From the NCBI RefSeq assembly GCF_019097595.1, contig NC_080720.1, forward strand, positions 17,719,352-17,783,351: a stretch of DNA of 64,000 bases, in the 5' to 3' direction. Position 1 is the stretch's first letter. Every line of letters starts with the position of its first letter. Shown here piece by piece: positions 12,701-36,398 of the stretch. Under the pieces are notes generated by a model. That model was not told where the DNA came from. It saw only the letters and a program-made list of their open reading frames with translations, and did no database searches. This DNA comes from Hemibagrus wyckioides (Eukaryota; Chordata; Actinopteri; Siluriformes; Bagridae). A program made the translations under genes and the position numbers.

Positions 12701-15700
12701 ACTTCAAAAATGTTAATAAACATGAAAAACAAGTTATCCAATGGTTGATTAACTTGAAGCATCTTTTGTTCATCTTTTTTGTTCATCTTTGTGTATCATT
12801 TGTGATAATGTTTATAAGATAAAAGAATGCCCTGCATGCCTTGTCAGGCTTCTCCATGGCCTGAGATCATTTGGCTTAAGGACGGCGTTCCTGTCTCTAA
12901 ACGTGTCACTGTTAGCAATACTGAGGGAGGCTCTCAAATCCTGATTCCATCAGCGGAGCGCTCTGATAGTGGAATCTACACTATTGTAGTAAAGAATGTT
13001 GTGGGCCAAGAGACCTTCAGTGTTGAGATCAGAGTCACAGGTACAGTTGAACTTTATTTCAGTATTCTCTACATTTGTTTTGTTAATTATTTAAGAAATA
13101 TTCAAAGTTACATGTTGTATTGTATATCTTCTTGTTTTATATGATTTTCAAAACTATTATATTCAACTCAAATTTAATTATTAGCAAATTGCAAAATAAT
13201 TGGCAAAAGCTGATTGTTGAAAATATGCATTGTAAACAAGCACATAATAATTCATTCTTTCTATCATTTGAAGGAAATTTTGCACAAAATTATTCTCTAG
13301 CAAAAAGAATAGTATTTTTCTCTCAAAAATATGTCGGAATTATTGACAGCCCAAAAGAAAATGCAAAATAAACACAAACCAAACATTTCATTTATAAAAG
13401 GATTTCATTTAAATGTATTCCTGTTGTATTGCAATGGCCATATTAAACTCAAGAATTTAATGTTAGAGTTGATCTTTGAATATGAAGGAGCTTAAATGTT
13501 CTGCATGGAAGAGTGGACCAAGGTTCCACTACTTCAGCTAATTATTACTTGTATGAGTGCCATTAATTTGTAAACTAATGTTTGGTAGGAAACACTCACT
13601 ACTTAAAAACTTTATTATTGAAAAAACACTATTACAACACACCCATAGAGAATCAGCATATTTTATATGTTATCGGATATCGCTTGTTATTCATTTGATG
13701 TATTTATGTTTGGTCCTCACATCAAATGGCAGTAATTCTGGGGTTGACTATACATTAATAAATACAGTTCAAAACATACAGTATATTGTACCTGCATGTC
13801 TCCCTAGATGAGCCTAAGCCTCCTGGCCCTGTGGAGCTTGATATGAATGTGCCAGGCACTGTGACAATCACTTGGGCAGCTTCACCAGATGAAAAACGAG
13901 ACGATCGTCTGCACTACATAGTGACCAAGAGGGACTCTGTTAAACAAACCTGGCACACAGTAGCCGAGGGCATCTACAACAACAGGTTCACAGTCTGCAA
14001 CATTATGCCAGGGAGAGAGTACCAGTTCCGTGTCTATGCCAAAAATGACATGGGACAATCTGCTCCCTCTGAATCTCCAAAGTGGTTAATTACTGAGAAG
14101 AAAGGTTTGTAATGAGGTTCTGTTACAGTCCTATTTAGTTCAAGTCTAAATGAATGCATTTTTAGGCTATAATACATTGAGTATAATTACTAATTTTCTG
14201 TATCAGTAAAAAAATAGGAAAGATATTTAAGGACCAGGTCAGAGGTCTATAGAGTCTTTAAAAGATTGCTTGTACTATACTTAAGTGCGCATATCTTATG
14301 TAGTGCTCTGTAGCCTTAAGGCAACAGAAGGTAATCAAAAAGCTACTGCTGCGTATGATGCCTCAAGACAGTTTTTATATATATGAATATTGGTTAATAT
14401 AAGTGTTCACTGGACGTTGGCCATATACAGACAGATGACAAATTAAATGAAAAACAGTGGCTCTGTTTTGCTCCAGGGCATTTTCTTGAGCCAGGACATA
14501 CAGTATGTGTGAGTGCAGAAAAATGCTGCAGACCTTTAATTAATCAAACAGTCAAACTGATGCCTCTGGCTTGCTTCTTTACTGCCACTGAAATCTTCAC
14601 TACTAGTGTAGTGTTTGCCAATTGTTTTTCACTACTTTCAAAAGTTCTCTTGCAAATTAATGTTTCAATATTTTTTACAATATAATTACCCACAGCAGCC
14701 TTTTATTATCCCTATGTAGCTTTATCTTACATTTCATCTGTGATCCAACTACTTGGTTTCCTATTCAATTTGTTTGCACCCTACATAAGATATAAATGCC
14801 CAGATGAGCATTGTAGAAAGACATTTAAACAAACTCGCTGTGTTTCATTCTTACTTTCACACTTTTATGACAGCAGCAGAAACATTTTAACATCGAATCA
14901 GATTTGTTATTTCTTAGTATAGACGATTATTGATCATTAGGATTAACCAGATAATATGTTCTAATTAGATTCAAATACACGTAAAAAAAAAAAAGTGATG
15001 CACAATTGTTTTTATTTATTTATTTAAAGCTCTCGAGAATGGCTCACAGGACTAGGATCCTGTGGAAAACAACAAAAATGTCACCCAAGGGGGAGGTTTG
15101 CATGAGTGAGTGCATGAGTGAGTGGTCAGACACAGAGCTTGAAAGACAAAGACCACAATGCGTGATGTTTTTATGTTGCTCATTTATGACATGTTGACAA
15201 TGCTGGCATTTCTACCTGCATTTCATTTGCTCAGTGTTTTATATAGTAGTATGGATCATATTTATTCTAGGCCTTGCACACGTTTGATTTAAGTTTGAAT
15301 GCAGATACTAATATAAAAATTTGGAGCACTAAACAGATAGGTGCATTGTGTTACAGTGCAGATAGTTGTATTGTGTTGTGATAGTTGTATTGTGTTGTTA
15401 ACCCTCACACTTGACATCCTCCTGAGAAGTTGTTCCTACTTTCACAGCTTGTGTTATGTGTTAAGAAACTGACAGTGTACTCAGCCATGGATAGTCCAGG
15501 GTTTGCATTTGTTGTATTTGTTGAGTCTTGGTGAGCCATGCTGGTCTGTCGTGAGTTCTGTTGGAAAGGATGGTCACTGTGAATCAGTAAAAAAAAAAAG
15601 GTTATTCTAAACCTTTCCTATACTGATGGGAGAGTCAGTCTCAGCCAAGATGTTAATATACGCACAGGGCACACACAGGTACACTAAATGGCTTTATTCA

Positions 15701-16886
15701 TTCACTAATGGTAAATTATTTTATTCATATAACTTATACTATAGCACTGAAGCTGTTCTGGGGACTTGTAGTGATCCAACACCTTAAAAAACTCTTTATT
15801 GGTTTTGATTTAATTTGTCATCTGCCTGTGGTTTTGTCTTTGAGAGATGTTAACAAGGTCGGGGATTCATGCCCCAGAACTGCAACTTTTAGGCCCTTGA
15901 GCAAGGCCCTTAACCCTCTCTGGTCCAGGGGCACTGTATCATGGCTGATCCTGACCCCAACTTCCTAAACAAGCTATAATGTATATGTGAAAAATAAAGG
16001 CTGCTGCTTCTACATTAGCTGTCATTGCAAGTGGTTTCATCAGTGTGATCACACGTAGTTTCATCAGTGTGATCACTGTTGGAAACATGGTGTTTCTTTT
16101 TCTCTTCTCTAGAGAAATACATTTTAACCCTTCCTGAGTCAAAAGCCTGCATCCTGGAGACGCCTCCTAAGTTCCTAGTCCCTCTGAAACTGCACACAGC
16201 TCCAGAGGGCTATGAGTGCTACATGAATTGTGCTGTGAGAGGCAATCCCACCCCACATGTCACATGGTACCGCAACAACGTCAGTCTCAACACAGACCCC
16301 AACTACTACATCACCAACACATGTGGGGTCTGCTCCATGCTCATCCTGAGGGTGGCTCCCAAAGACACAGGAGAGTATAAGGTTGTTGCAGAAAATCCAT
16401 TAGGTAGAGCTGAGGTCTCCACCAAGCTGGTAGTCAGAGGTAAGACTCCCTTTCCCTCTACATGATTAATAATCTTATATTTGGGTTTATTGTAATTCTA
16501 TAAAAGGATATACATAAAACTAGAGAAAAAAATATTATATTCCAGACAATTTTAGTTGCTGAAGTGCCATATTTTTGCAATGTGTTTCAAAGAAATTATA
16601 TTGTTCGAGAAATTGTTTTTTTTTTTTATTATATAGCAGGTAATGAAATAGCCACAAAGTAAATGCTCATCTCATAATTTCCATTTACTTAGTTTGTTTA
16701 GTAATATATGTATGTATTGACATTTAAAGTAATAATAATATATGTTTAGTCTTGGCATTTACACTGAAATGATAATGATTATCATGAATTTAGTGGCTGT
16801 GAAATGTATTTATTATAAATACAATCACAGCTCAACTGCAATGCTGCAATAATTTGTTTTGTTTGTTTTTTTCTTTTCCAGAATAA
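1437..16886 (+). CDS. igfn1: igfn1 paralogue, copy A (multi-exon, complete)
   Basis: Spliced CDS of about 1,843 aa. Exons: 1437-1485, 3014-3043, 3770-3889, 4060-4199, 4341-4440, 4586-4627, 4820-4859, 4976-5156, 5262-5375, 5483-5651, 5756-6028, 6169-7251, 7517 (or 7598)-7789, 8668-9198, 10158-10282, 10483-10627, 10705-10998, 11080-11376, 11490-11669, 11781-11909, 12114-12422, 12598-12683, 12848-13040, 13808-14104, 16113-16439, 16882-16886. Every intron is GT-AG, phases join, and the sum is divisible by three. Order: Ig1, helical segment, Ig2, Ig3, long low-complexity linker (about aa 420-1048), Ig4, Ig5, FN3 x3, Ig6, FN3, Ig7. The family is known in mammals as a skeletal-muscle Z-disc protein that binds KY and eEF1A2. 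The domain order, the FWxLLSADKKDYE segment and the MyBP-C-like C-terminus point to IGFN1 rather than MyBP-C or myomesin. Least certain are the 30-nt second exon, the start of the 7517/7598 exon and a possible extra Glu-rich exon at 9740-9841. Confidence 0.88.
4060..4440 (+). CDS. igfn1: copy A: Ig1 domain exons (140 + 100 nt)
   Basis: Exons 4060-4199 and 4341-4440, about aa 67-146. They encode an I-set Ig fold: GKLAIFKAIVIGEPKPTVSW with the core Trp, then ADTYKCYAVNEYGKA with the Asp-x-Tyr-x-Cys signature of strand F. The lengths 140 and 100 nt are identical in copies B and C, and the intron sits at the same phase-0 position. Confidence 0.9.
4586..5156 (+). CDS. igfn1: copy A: helical FWxLLSADKKDYE segment
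   Basis: Exons 4586-4627, 4820-4859 and 4976-5156 (about aa 147-234). The last reads VWDLLLSADKKDYERI, then FEYGITDFRGMLKKL, then a charged tail rich in Glu, Lys and Gln before Ig2. The block recurs in B and C with the same exon layout (42/36, 40/46/43, 181/184/187 nt). It looks like an amphipathic helix pair, as in the M-domain-like linkers of MyBP-C relatives; that comparison is an inference. It is a useful family signature. Confidence 0.85.
5262..6028 (+). CDS. igfn1: copy A: Ig2 and Ig3 domains
   Basis: Exons 5262-5375 and 5483-5651 form Ig2 (about aa 235-328, ending DAGIYQVDVEGVNVFST). The single exon 5756-6028 forms Ig3 (aa 329-419; VDFLVKIQEVKAEERED, core W in ILWTL, then DAGIYSAVAGIKSCSAW). 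The 273-nt Ig3 exon has the same length in all three full copies. Ig3 keeps a Tyr in strand F but has Ser-Ala where many Ig domains carry Cys, so a classical disulphide is not evident. Confidence 0.9.
6169..7251 (+). CDS. igfn1: copy A: linker exon, Ala-rich helix then Gly-Ala repeats
   Basis: A single 1,083-nt exon (361 codons, phase 1-1). It opens with a conserved head box, KKIARKTTQVGGSGADL, then EQQEKNKKEMEDAM. About 130 residues rich in Ala, Lys and Glu follow, a likely long single helix. From about 6665 to 7130 it turns into a repeat of the form GGAGLAGGANPA, about 15 copies of a 12-residue or half unit, with near-identical DNA repeats (GGAGGTGCTGGTCTTGCA type). Copies B and C share the head box but not the rest. 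The repeat DNA is prone to slippage, so length variation is expected. Confidence 0.85.
7365..7540 (+). other. copy A: candidate alternative last exon with hydrophobic tail
   Basis: A good acceptor (TATTTTCTTTCCAG) opens a frame in phase with the preceding exon. It encodes 58 mostly hydrophobic residues (VISSTVICHVLLLAIV onward) before TGA at 7538-7540. It overlaps the 7517/7598-7789 exon in another frame. It may simply be T-rich intron sequence. Confidence 0.25.
7517..7789 (+). CDS. igfn1: copy A: linker exon with RVRQGPL tail box
   Basis: The open frame ends KKQTRVRQGPLMPDLVTG at a strong donor (GTAAGA). It encodes Gln-Pro-Lys-Glu-rich repeats (EQPKKREEQPKQ, EEQPKQAKKQ) resembling the B linker. 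The start is uncertain. Acceptors at 7516 and at 7597 both keep phase 1 and give 273 or 192 nt. The better-looking acceptors at 7364 and 7505 put the reading in a frame that stops at 7538-7540. The tail box matches RVRTGPLIPDTEI in copy B. Confidence 0.7.
8668..9198 (+). CDS. igfn1: copy A: linker exon of NPGH repeats with second tail box
   Basis: A 531-nt exon (177 codons, phase 1-1). The acceptor AG is at 8666-8667 after a T/C-rich tract; the donor is GTAAGA. It encodes a tandem array of four-residue steps such as NPGHNPSGNPGHKQGS, with about 30 Asn-Pro pairs, likely an extended disordered segment. It ends with an acidic stretch and RTRQGPLLPEETTG, a second copy of the tail box found at the end of the preceding exon. 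No counterpart exists in B or C. The pattern suggests exon duplication followed by repeat expansion. Confidence 0.8.
9740..9841 (+). CDS. copy A: possible poly-Glu exon (uncertain)
   Basis: The GAA tract can be read as a 102-nt phase 1-1 exon: acceptor AG at 9738-9739, donor GTGATC at 9842. In that frame nearly all codons are Glu, interrupted by Lys, Asp and the block DKGYEE. The acceptor is preceded by G, and the donor is weak, so this may be only a microsatellite. I left it out of the main model; including it keeps the frame. Confidence 0.3.
10158..10998 (+). CDS. igfn1: copy A: Ig4 and Ig5 domains
   Basis: Ig4 is exons 10158-10282 and 10483-10627 (HFSTGLEDCKAIVGETAEL, LWYKDGKE, then GKYKFEADGRKTEAM). 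Ig5 is the single 294-nt exon 10705-10998 (DPPRFAAKDLEAFAKP, IQWYKEGEEL, DTGEIKIKIKNEFG). They cover about aa 1049-1236 and match the Ig pair that precedes the FN3 domains in MyBP-C-like proteins. The Ig4 exon pair is absent from copy C. Confidence 0.9.
11080..12422 (+). CDS. igfn1: copy A: three FN3 domains
   Basis: FN3-1 is exon 11080-11376 (PLGPLEIVEAS, FKWRPPKDDGG, then RRYCYRIRAETSEG). FN3-2 is split over 11490-11669 and 11781-11909 (SWTPPGTTGGTSILGY, then EGMEYEFRVSAINISG). FN3-3 is the 309-nt exon 12114-12422 (PPGKVIDLKVTGSTYN, SWTKPKE, MYWVRVIAVNEGG). Trp in strand B and Tyr/Phe-x-Val in strand F are in place. They cover about aa 1237-1541. Confidence 0.92.
12598..14104 (+). CDS. igfn1: copy A: Ig6 and FN3-4 domains
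   Basis: Ig6 is exons 12598-12683 and 12848-13040 (RPKFTDAKIKSFMIVKAG, IIWLKDGVPV, then DSGIYTIVVKNVVGQ). FN3-4 is exon 13808-14104 (PKPPGPVELDMNVPG, ITWAASPDEKRDDRL, EYQFRVYAKNDMG). The order Ig-FN3-Ig at the C-terminus mirrors C8-C10 of MyBP-C. They cover about aa 1542-1733. Confidence 0.92.
15870..15990. repeat. dispersed repeat fragment in copy A intron
   Basis: Contains the phrase GAGCAAGGCCCTTAACCC, shared with 52497-52515 and typical of a common fish interspersed repeat. A 24-nt-period duplication of GTTTCATCAGTGTGATCAC lies just downstream at 16034-16076. Confidence 0.5.
16113..16886 (+). CDS. igfn1: copy A: C-terminal Ig7 and 5-nt stop exon
   Basis: Exon 16113-16439 encodes Ig7 (GYECYMNCAVRGNPTPHV, WYRNNVSL, GEYKVVAENPLGRAE). 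The last coding piece is only 5 nt (16882-16886): it completes a Glu codon and supplies TAA, after a strong acceptor (TTTTTTCTTTTCCAG). The same arrangement occurs in copies B and C. Confidence 0.88.
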
Positions 16887-17321
16887 GGCAACTGTTGGAT
16901 AAAGGCAAAAAGGCTTCTCTTTTAAGTCTTTATAATTATATATTTTGATGTCTTTCAGTTAAATTTAGAAATAACATGTACAAATCAAGTGCCCTATCTT
17001 TAATATTCTGTTTTGTATACCATGTATGTCCATGAGGATGTTGTTGTTGTTGTCGATTTGCAGTATGCCTGCTATTCAGTTCCCAAAACCATTGGTATTT
17101 TGTTTTTCATTAGTTTTCAATTTCTTATTTTTCTGTTGCTAAGCACTGTTTGCTACTTGCTGTTTATTACTTTTCCTCGGCAAAACTTAAAGAATTTATT
17201 TGTAACAAATGTCATTTGTTTGTTTGATGTAAATGCTGATGCTTATACTGCCCAAACAATACTGAGAGGATTTTAAGCAAGATATACAGTAATGGTAAAC
17301 AATGACAAGAACCATGGCATG

Positions 17322-17335
17322 AATAAATGAATAAA
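17322..17335 (+). terminator. igfn1: copy A: poly(A) signals
   Basis: Two AATAAA hexamers (17322-17327 and 17330-17335), about 440 nt after the stop at 16886. Confidence 0.5.
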
Positions 17336-18267
17336 GTTGATGAGTTATTTACTGTAAGTTAGTAAAGTAACTGAATTTCTTTGTAGCATCATGAGCAACC
17401 TATGCATGAGCAGGTACCTAATCAATGTTATATTTACCATTTCCCTGCTTGTTACCATTGCCAAATACAAAAATGCATTCTACTGTTGTGTATTCACTTA
17501 GAGTAATGCATTGCTCTTAATACATGTGCAATAAATTTGGAAAGGAAGCTCACAACAAAAATACTCCCTTCTTAGTTTTCTGTCTCATAAGGCAAAGCAC
17601 TAAAACACCCTGTTATTTTGGTCAGATGCTTTTACTAACATTAAGTAGGAGTCAAATAGCCAGACTCACTGATCAGCCTATACATCATCAGCTCAGGCCA
17701 TGTGTATGTTATGTATATGGTGTCACAGTATACAAGTGTCACTAAAGCAGTATGATTTGCATTTGCCTCTCCATGGTCTATATATGGATGCAAAGTCACA
17801 TCTCATTTACACTGAGCACATCCACCCGGGTTAATTCAGTGCCATTTTGTTAATGAAGCTCAAGACTTAAAGACCGCATCCAGGTGTTCACCAGAAGGCA
17901 ACAATCATTGCTTCATTCATCAACAAACATATCACAAATCACATCTTGGTTAAACGTCTTCTATGAATTATATGAATTATGCTAATCTCACATAAACACC
18001 TTTCATATTCACATATTTATATCTGCAACATCGAGAATATACTTCTTTTTTGAAAATCTATTGTAGCTACTCCTTCCTGATTTTTTTCAATTAGTTACAA
18101 TTTAAAAGTTATGCACTCCATTGCTGCTTCTAAAGCCACATGCATAAAAACATACCTCGTTACTGGTAGCTTTCTGAGAAGTGATTCAGAAGCCAACCCC
18201 TCATGTTCTTAATGAGTGCTGAACATACCCTCTTGGAATGCCAGTAGTGCGTTTTTGAGGGCTTAGT

Positions 18268-18368
18268 ACATAAAGCCATCTCTCCAGCATTCTGCACTCT
18301 CAACCTCAGTCACTAGGGAGGAGTTACACATCCCCTTGCATGCTCTCTGCTGTGACCAACAATCTAGG
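18268..18368 (+). promoter_or_regulatory. copy B: candidate TATA-like box and noncoding first exon
   Basis: ACATAAAG at 18268-18275, then a sequence of about 70 nt ending in a strong donor (GTAAGT at 18369). An acceptor at 22436-22437, 24 nt before the copy B ATG, is its possible partner. Confidence 0.3.
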
Positions 18369-19169
18369 GTAAGTCTATGCCTTATTGATTTTCACCATTC
18401 AAGAATAAGAAATACTGCAAAGTGCATTTTACATAGGGGTTATATTTCACAAAAAAAGCCGTAGAATTGACACAGAAATCTCATAAGGAGCTAAGCAGAG
18501 GCATTGTACACATTAGACATAGTACGTTATCCCTACCTCTCTTCTAGCATGGGTTTAAACTATTAGCATTAGATGTAGATTGTACATCTAAGATATTGTT
18601 GCTAATGATCCCAAATGTTTGAAAGCCTTCTCTACAAAGTAACCATTTAAAACTATTTATATGTCATCCTCAGGGCATATTTTCATCCCTCTCAGTTCAC
18701 TGATGAACATTATAACGACATTTTATGTGCAAAGAAATTGCACCTGCCATAAAATAAACAATTAGCTGACTGATTAGAGACCCTTTTTTAATTTTTTATG
18801 GTGCAAATAAATGCATCAGGTGGGAACTGAATGAGCATTACAGGCAGAATACATGATTCTTTCAAGAAGAAAATACAACTGATAAATCTTGGATAATAAA
18901 TTAGTCATGACAGTTTATTACTAGTGAAATCATTATTCACATATCATTACTGTACTCTATAAGGTTGGTTTAGTTTTATAAAAAAAATTATGTATATATA
19001 TATATATATTCAGGAATGAATAATAAAGGGTTCTCAGAAGGGATGGAGCACCAATCTTAATAAATAAATAAATCTTAATAAAATACAAAGGTCAAAGGAA
19101 AGAAAGGCACTTCAATGTGGATTTTAGATACTTAAGAACTTACCAGAAACCAGCATGAAAAAACAGTGG

Positions 19170-19320
19170 GATAGCATAGTACTGTAGCTTCAAAGCTCCA
19201 GGGTCCCCCATGATTGATCCTGAGCTCAGGTTACTGTCTCCCAGTGTCTACATGGGTTTCCTCTGAGTTCTCTGGTTTCTCCCCATGTCCCAAAAAAAGT
19301 GTCCCTATGTGTGAATGTGT
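19170..19320 (-). repeat. teleost dispersed repeat fragment (Mermaid-like)
   Basis: Contains GGGTTTCCTCTGAGTTCTC followed by a CCCCATGTCCCAAAA-type block, the reverse of the element seen at 35690-35946 and 61435-61800. Confidence 0.5.
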
Positions 19321-21234
19321 CAGGAATTGTAGAGGCAGCGCATGCAAGTGAAGATTATAGTTTATTTTAGAGCAAATCTTAGAATGTTAAACATGAACAT
19401 GAAGCAAATACAAGCAGGTGCAGATGGCAACAGAAGGCAAAAGCTAGACAATGGAACATGCAAAGACCAAGGCATATCTTGAGTGCATTAATCATCAATG
19501 TGACATGGTGAATGTCATGGTCAGGTGATGTACAGTACAGAGGTTGATGGGAGATGTAGTCATGGGCAAATTTGGCATAGAGAATTCTGACATCGTAAAA
19601 TCTGAGTTGCCCTGGTGCTACTATAGTTGAAACTCATCTTAGAACTCTAGCACATCCTGGCCTTATTCATAAATCACTCACAGAACTATGTTGCTGAGTA
19701 TTGCTTTTTTATTTAACCTCTCCAAATATGGATGTCATGGACAAGAACTATTATTTGTTTACGACTAACTGACTCATTAGGTGAATGTACTTTACTAGGA
19801 AAGAAATTAACTGTTTGCTATTTGTTATAAAAGAACTACTTTGAAAGTACTGATTTTTAAAGCCTCATTCAGCAGAAGAAAATTGTAGACTGTTTCTATT
19901 TATCCTTATGGATAATAAGGATCAATGAGTAAGGTGAGAATGTACATAGTGAAGATAAGTACCTGTAGTTATATTGGATTTGCTTTGAGGTTAAATCAAC
20001 ACTGGTAGATTTTCTATGTGCTTTGACCTTCACACTATTCCAAAAAAAGTTTATTAGCCTAGACAAGAACAATCTCCTAAGCAGGAGTGCATATACTTCA
20101 TTGAGTGCTCTCTGACTGACCGGTTTATGTGGTATGTGACCTATCTGATGCAAGACCAGGCAGGGCCATTTGACAGCTTCCCAAGTGCATGTAAGGTATT
20201 CTGCTATCACAGGAATTCCTGAATTTAATGGGGTTTTAAATTACCACCTTACTAGGTAGTAAAACTGATCCAAATCTCATTGCATCATCTAAGACACATA
20301 GGCTCAAAAGAGACATGCTGTTCTCACTGTACCACCGCTACAGTAAAGCCTGTGTCCTTTCACGTGAGAAAGCTAGCTCCAGATGAATCTAAATCATTTG
20401 ACAAGCTATAAAAACCAAAGCCTAACATGGTTGTAATTTATTTACACTTCATTCGATGACTAGAATAACATGACTTAGCCGCTTATCTAATATGAAACGT
20501 GTCCCGAATGAAAGTTAAATGCTCTTGTAAGAAGAGCATCTTATCAGCCAGGGAGGTGGAGTACCACATCTTTAAGGCCTTATCACATCATCTTTCACTT
20601 TCCTCACTATACCACTCCATCTAATAGAGACTAGAACATGTGCAAAGTTTACTCAAAATATGTCAGTAGCACATTCCTGCTGTGGACATGCTATGAGGTT
20701 GCAGTGAAGTGTAAATGACACCTCTCCTAACTTGATCTCCTGTGCTGTGAATTATATCCCAGCCAGATGGAGTTTCCCACAGAATTTTGACAGGAGCCTT
20801 ATTTGCCACACTTGAAACTCACTGCTTCAGGGGAGAAACACAAACACTGTAAACATCAACTTTATTTTTCTTTTTTTTCTCACTAGACATAATTCAGAAG
20901 AGATAAACTTAGTCAAAGTAGCTGTCTTTAAAATTGTATTTAAAGCATACAGGGCTCTGTTTCATGCCAAATTGTTGGCATGTTGCTATTTTGGTTGCAT
21001 GCGAGACATTTTTTTTTCAGTTTTGCACACTGTTGCTATTTTCATGGTCATAAATTAACACATTCTGTGGGTTGATCAATGCAAGAAGATGTGTGACATG
21101 CTGCATCTGCTAGGGATGAGGAATTTTCAAACTCATGGTCTTAAATGAATATACATTACCATTTTTACAAAGCAAAGTTTAGGAAATTTTGTCCAAACCT
21201 TGTTTGTTGATGCTCAATATTTATGGAACCACAA

Positions 21235-21235
<1 letters not shown>

Positions 21236-21309
<74 letters not shown>
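21236..21309. repeat. (ATT)n microsatellite
   Basis: About 24 perfect ATT units. Confidence 0.95.
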
Positions 21310-21311
<2 letters not shown>

Positions 21312-21599
21312 CAAACAAATGCAAACAATGTAGTTATGGATACTAAAGGAAAATTCACACTAAAAGTTTATTTAGTAATGCATTAGTTAGTCTAAAAAAG
21401 TCAAAATTAAATGCATTACAAAAATAATTTTCAGTAATACTAATGCTGTTAAAATGTCAGGCCTCTTACATAACAAATCACTTTCACTTTATCATAAAAC
21501 CCAATAACTCTACATATGTCTACATATACAGCATATATACATATGTCTACTTAAGGCATTTCGTTACTATGTACCTGTATTATGCAATGACAATAAAGT

Positions 21600-21600
<1 letters not shown>

Positions 21601-21671
<71 letters not shown>
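21601..21671. repeat. (CTAT)n microsatellite
   Basis: About 17 perfect tetranucleotide units. Confidence 0.95.
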
Positions 21672-21672
<1 letters not shown>

Positions 21673-22461
21673 ATGGTGCGATTATCTTGCATTTTTGGAG
21701 CTGGTGTGTGGCAGATCACTCAGATAAAGCTCTTGGCTTTTATTTTCCTGCACAACATAGTGTTTTTATTTGTTTGTTTGTTTGTTTGTTTTTTGTCAGA
21801 GATTGGGTTTTTCAAAACAAGTATTTTTAACATATTAAAACAACATTTCTGCTTGCAAATCATACCATGCATATTTAATATGCACTGATAACTGGGCCTT
21901 CATTTCCATTGGTAATGCAGTGCAAATTTGTAATTTATTGTGTTTTGGAAACTATTAACTATAGCTTAAATTCTGTTTCAGTTTGAACCCAGACTGCAAA
22001 ATATGCCATAAATCTTATATTTACAGTATCTATAGTAGGTTATTTTAACCTCTTGCATGATTTTGGAGAGAGAGCATTTAAAATGCATTGTGCAATTCCA
22101 AGTCCTAGAGTTTATTGTCACTAAAATATATAGTGAAAGAGAAACACCTCTAAACTACCACTAAAAACCCATATCTAGTCTGTAATTTACTTGCATACTA
22201 TGTGTTACTATGTACATCAATGTTCATGAAGATGAATTATAAAAAATCTAACACCTTGTTCTTGCACATAATTTATGATCATGAAATAAAGCCCATAGTT
22301 ACTTTAATTCCTTTTTTGAAGAAAAATCTGACTTGGATATTTAATACATGTTTTTTTAATGATGCCTAAATATCTAAAAATTGAATGATGAAAGCAATTT
22401 CATCTATAATCCTCCTAAACTGTGATATGTTTAATAGGGGTCGAGTTGTCTGCACGATAAG

Positions 22462-34820
<12,359 letters not shown>

Positions 34821-34921
34821 AGAGATGCTGCTTTGGAGATGTTCAGAGCTTTCTTAAACTCTATATTAACTACAAACATTAACTTAAGTAACATTTTCCC
34901 AGTTTTATTTAATAGATGCCA

Positions 34922-34927
34922 AATAAA
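34922..34927 (+). terminator. igfn1: copy B: poly(A) signal
   Basis: AATAAA about 100 nt after the copy B stop at 34820. Confidence 0.5.
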
Positions 34928-35689
34928 AGAAAATACAAAAATGTTCGTGGTGTTTTTATTCATTATGTTTGTAGATACATACACAAAAATGAAATATGAA
35001 AGAGTTAATATTAGTATATTGTACTATATCACAGTCAAAGGTATGTTAAGGCCATCTGGTTGAACTTTAATGTAATGTACTTGCATTTTAGTGAATTACA
35101 TTGTTCAATAATTTTAAATTTAATTTCAGCATTTTAAAAAATTATAGTACAAACACAGATGAAGTGAAATTATCAAAGGACTCCCTTACATAACAGTAAT
35201 ATGGAGAGTGTAATGATATCAATCAGGGGCATGTCTAGACCCTTATTGTTTTTGTGCATATGTAAAATTTTCCTGATAAATCATTGTCAAGATTAACTGA
35301 TGAGGTAGATTATAGTAGATATGTTTGAAAACAGGCTTTCCAAGTCATTGAACATTATCTTTTACATCATTTAAATGATTTAAAACACGAAGGCTGATTG
35401 TAAAGCCAGCTGAAGCGAAAATATCCTGTGCATCCTCTTCAATCATACGCCTCGCCCCCTCGCTGTGCTCCTCCTCCCTTCACTTTTCACCATGGAAACC
35501 TTGACTTGCAGTCAGACAATAATTCATAGTAACTGAGGACTAAGGAGAGGGAACTACTAGGCAAATTCTTATCGTTGTGTTAATGAGTTGTATGTGAATT
35601 TGTATTTAGTTGAATAAGGACATCCCTTTTTCCAGATATAATTTACTTGCAACATTTTTTTTTCATTGTCTGTACTGTTTATCCAATCT

Positions 35690-35946
35690 ATACTTGGGTC
35701 ACAGGGAGCCTGGACAGAGTGCCAACCCATCACAGGGCACACACACTCATTCACAATTTAGAGACTCCAATCAGCCTAGAAGCATATCTTTGGACTGTGG
35801 AAGGAAACCGGAGCACCCAGAGGAAACCCACCAAGCACATGGAGAACATGCAAACTCCACACACACACAATGAGCGGTAGTGAGACTCAAACCCAGTACG
35901 CTAGAGGTGTGAGGCAAACGTGCTAACCACTAAGCCACCGTGCCAC
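35690..35946 (+). repeat. teleost dispersed repeat (Mermaid-like)
   Basis: Contains GGGTCACAGGGAGCCTGGAC, GGACTGTGGAAGGAAACCGG and ACATGGAGAACATGCAAACT, and ends CGTGCTAACCACTAAGCCAC. It matches the block at 61435-61800 in order. I recognise it as a repeat widespread in catfish and other teleosts. Confidence 0.65.
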
Positions 35947-36237
35947 ATATTTGACTGATAATGTTAGCTTATTTACTTCTAAAAGTGCATATGACTCGCC
36001 ATTCTGCCACAAACTATGTGATTGAGTCAGTGAAAGCTTTTAGTTAGTTAGTTTTTAGTTAGTTTATGCATGAAAATGCTAGCAGTGGATTTAAATAAAT
36101 AAATACATATATACATGTTTTTGCAAAAAATCACTTGACACTGGGCTCTGCCTCTGGAGCCACCTAGAAATTTTGAAGGTAAAATTCTTGGAGGGTCTGT
36201 GCCCCAATAGTGATCAAAATAGAAATGCCCTGTTTAT

Positions 36238-36398
36238 GACCCATATGGTCTGTCTCTTAAAGGGTCGAAAAGACTTTTGATGTAGGACATTGTGCTCAAT
36301 ACGTCAACCATGACCTGGGTTTACAGTCTTCCATTAATAACTCCTAATATTCTGCAGAGAAATATGAACTTATGCTGATAATAAAAACAGAAATGCAA
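36238..36398. repeat. local duplication, unit 1
   Basis: Shares TTTACAGTCTTCCATTAATA and the following ACTCCTAATATTCTGC with unit 2 at 36765-36932, in the same orientation, about 0.5 kb apart. Confidence 0.8.

Larger units (their letters stand above)
16887..22461. other. intergenic region A-B
   Basis: Apart from the poly(A) signals of A and the candidate first exon of B, I see no gene. It holds an AT repeat (18993-19009), a dispersed repeat (19170-19320), an ATT repeat (21236-21309), a CTAT repeat (21601-21671) and a GTTT run (21768-21795). Confidence 0.6.

Noticed and set aside
21443..21727. Open frames over the ATT and CTAT repeats
   Set aside because: Simple repeats without stops, not genes.
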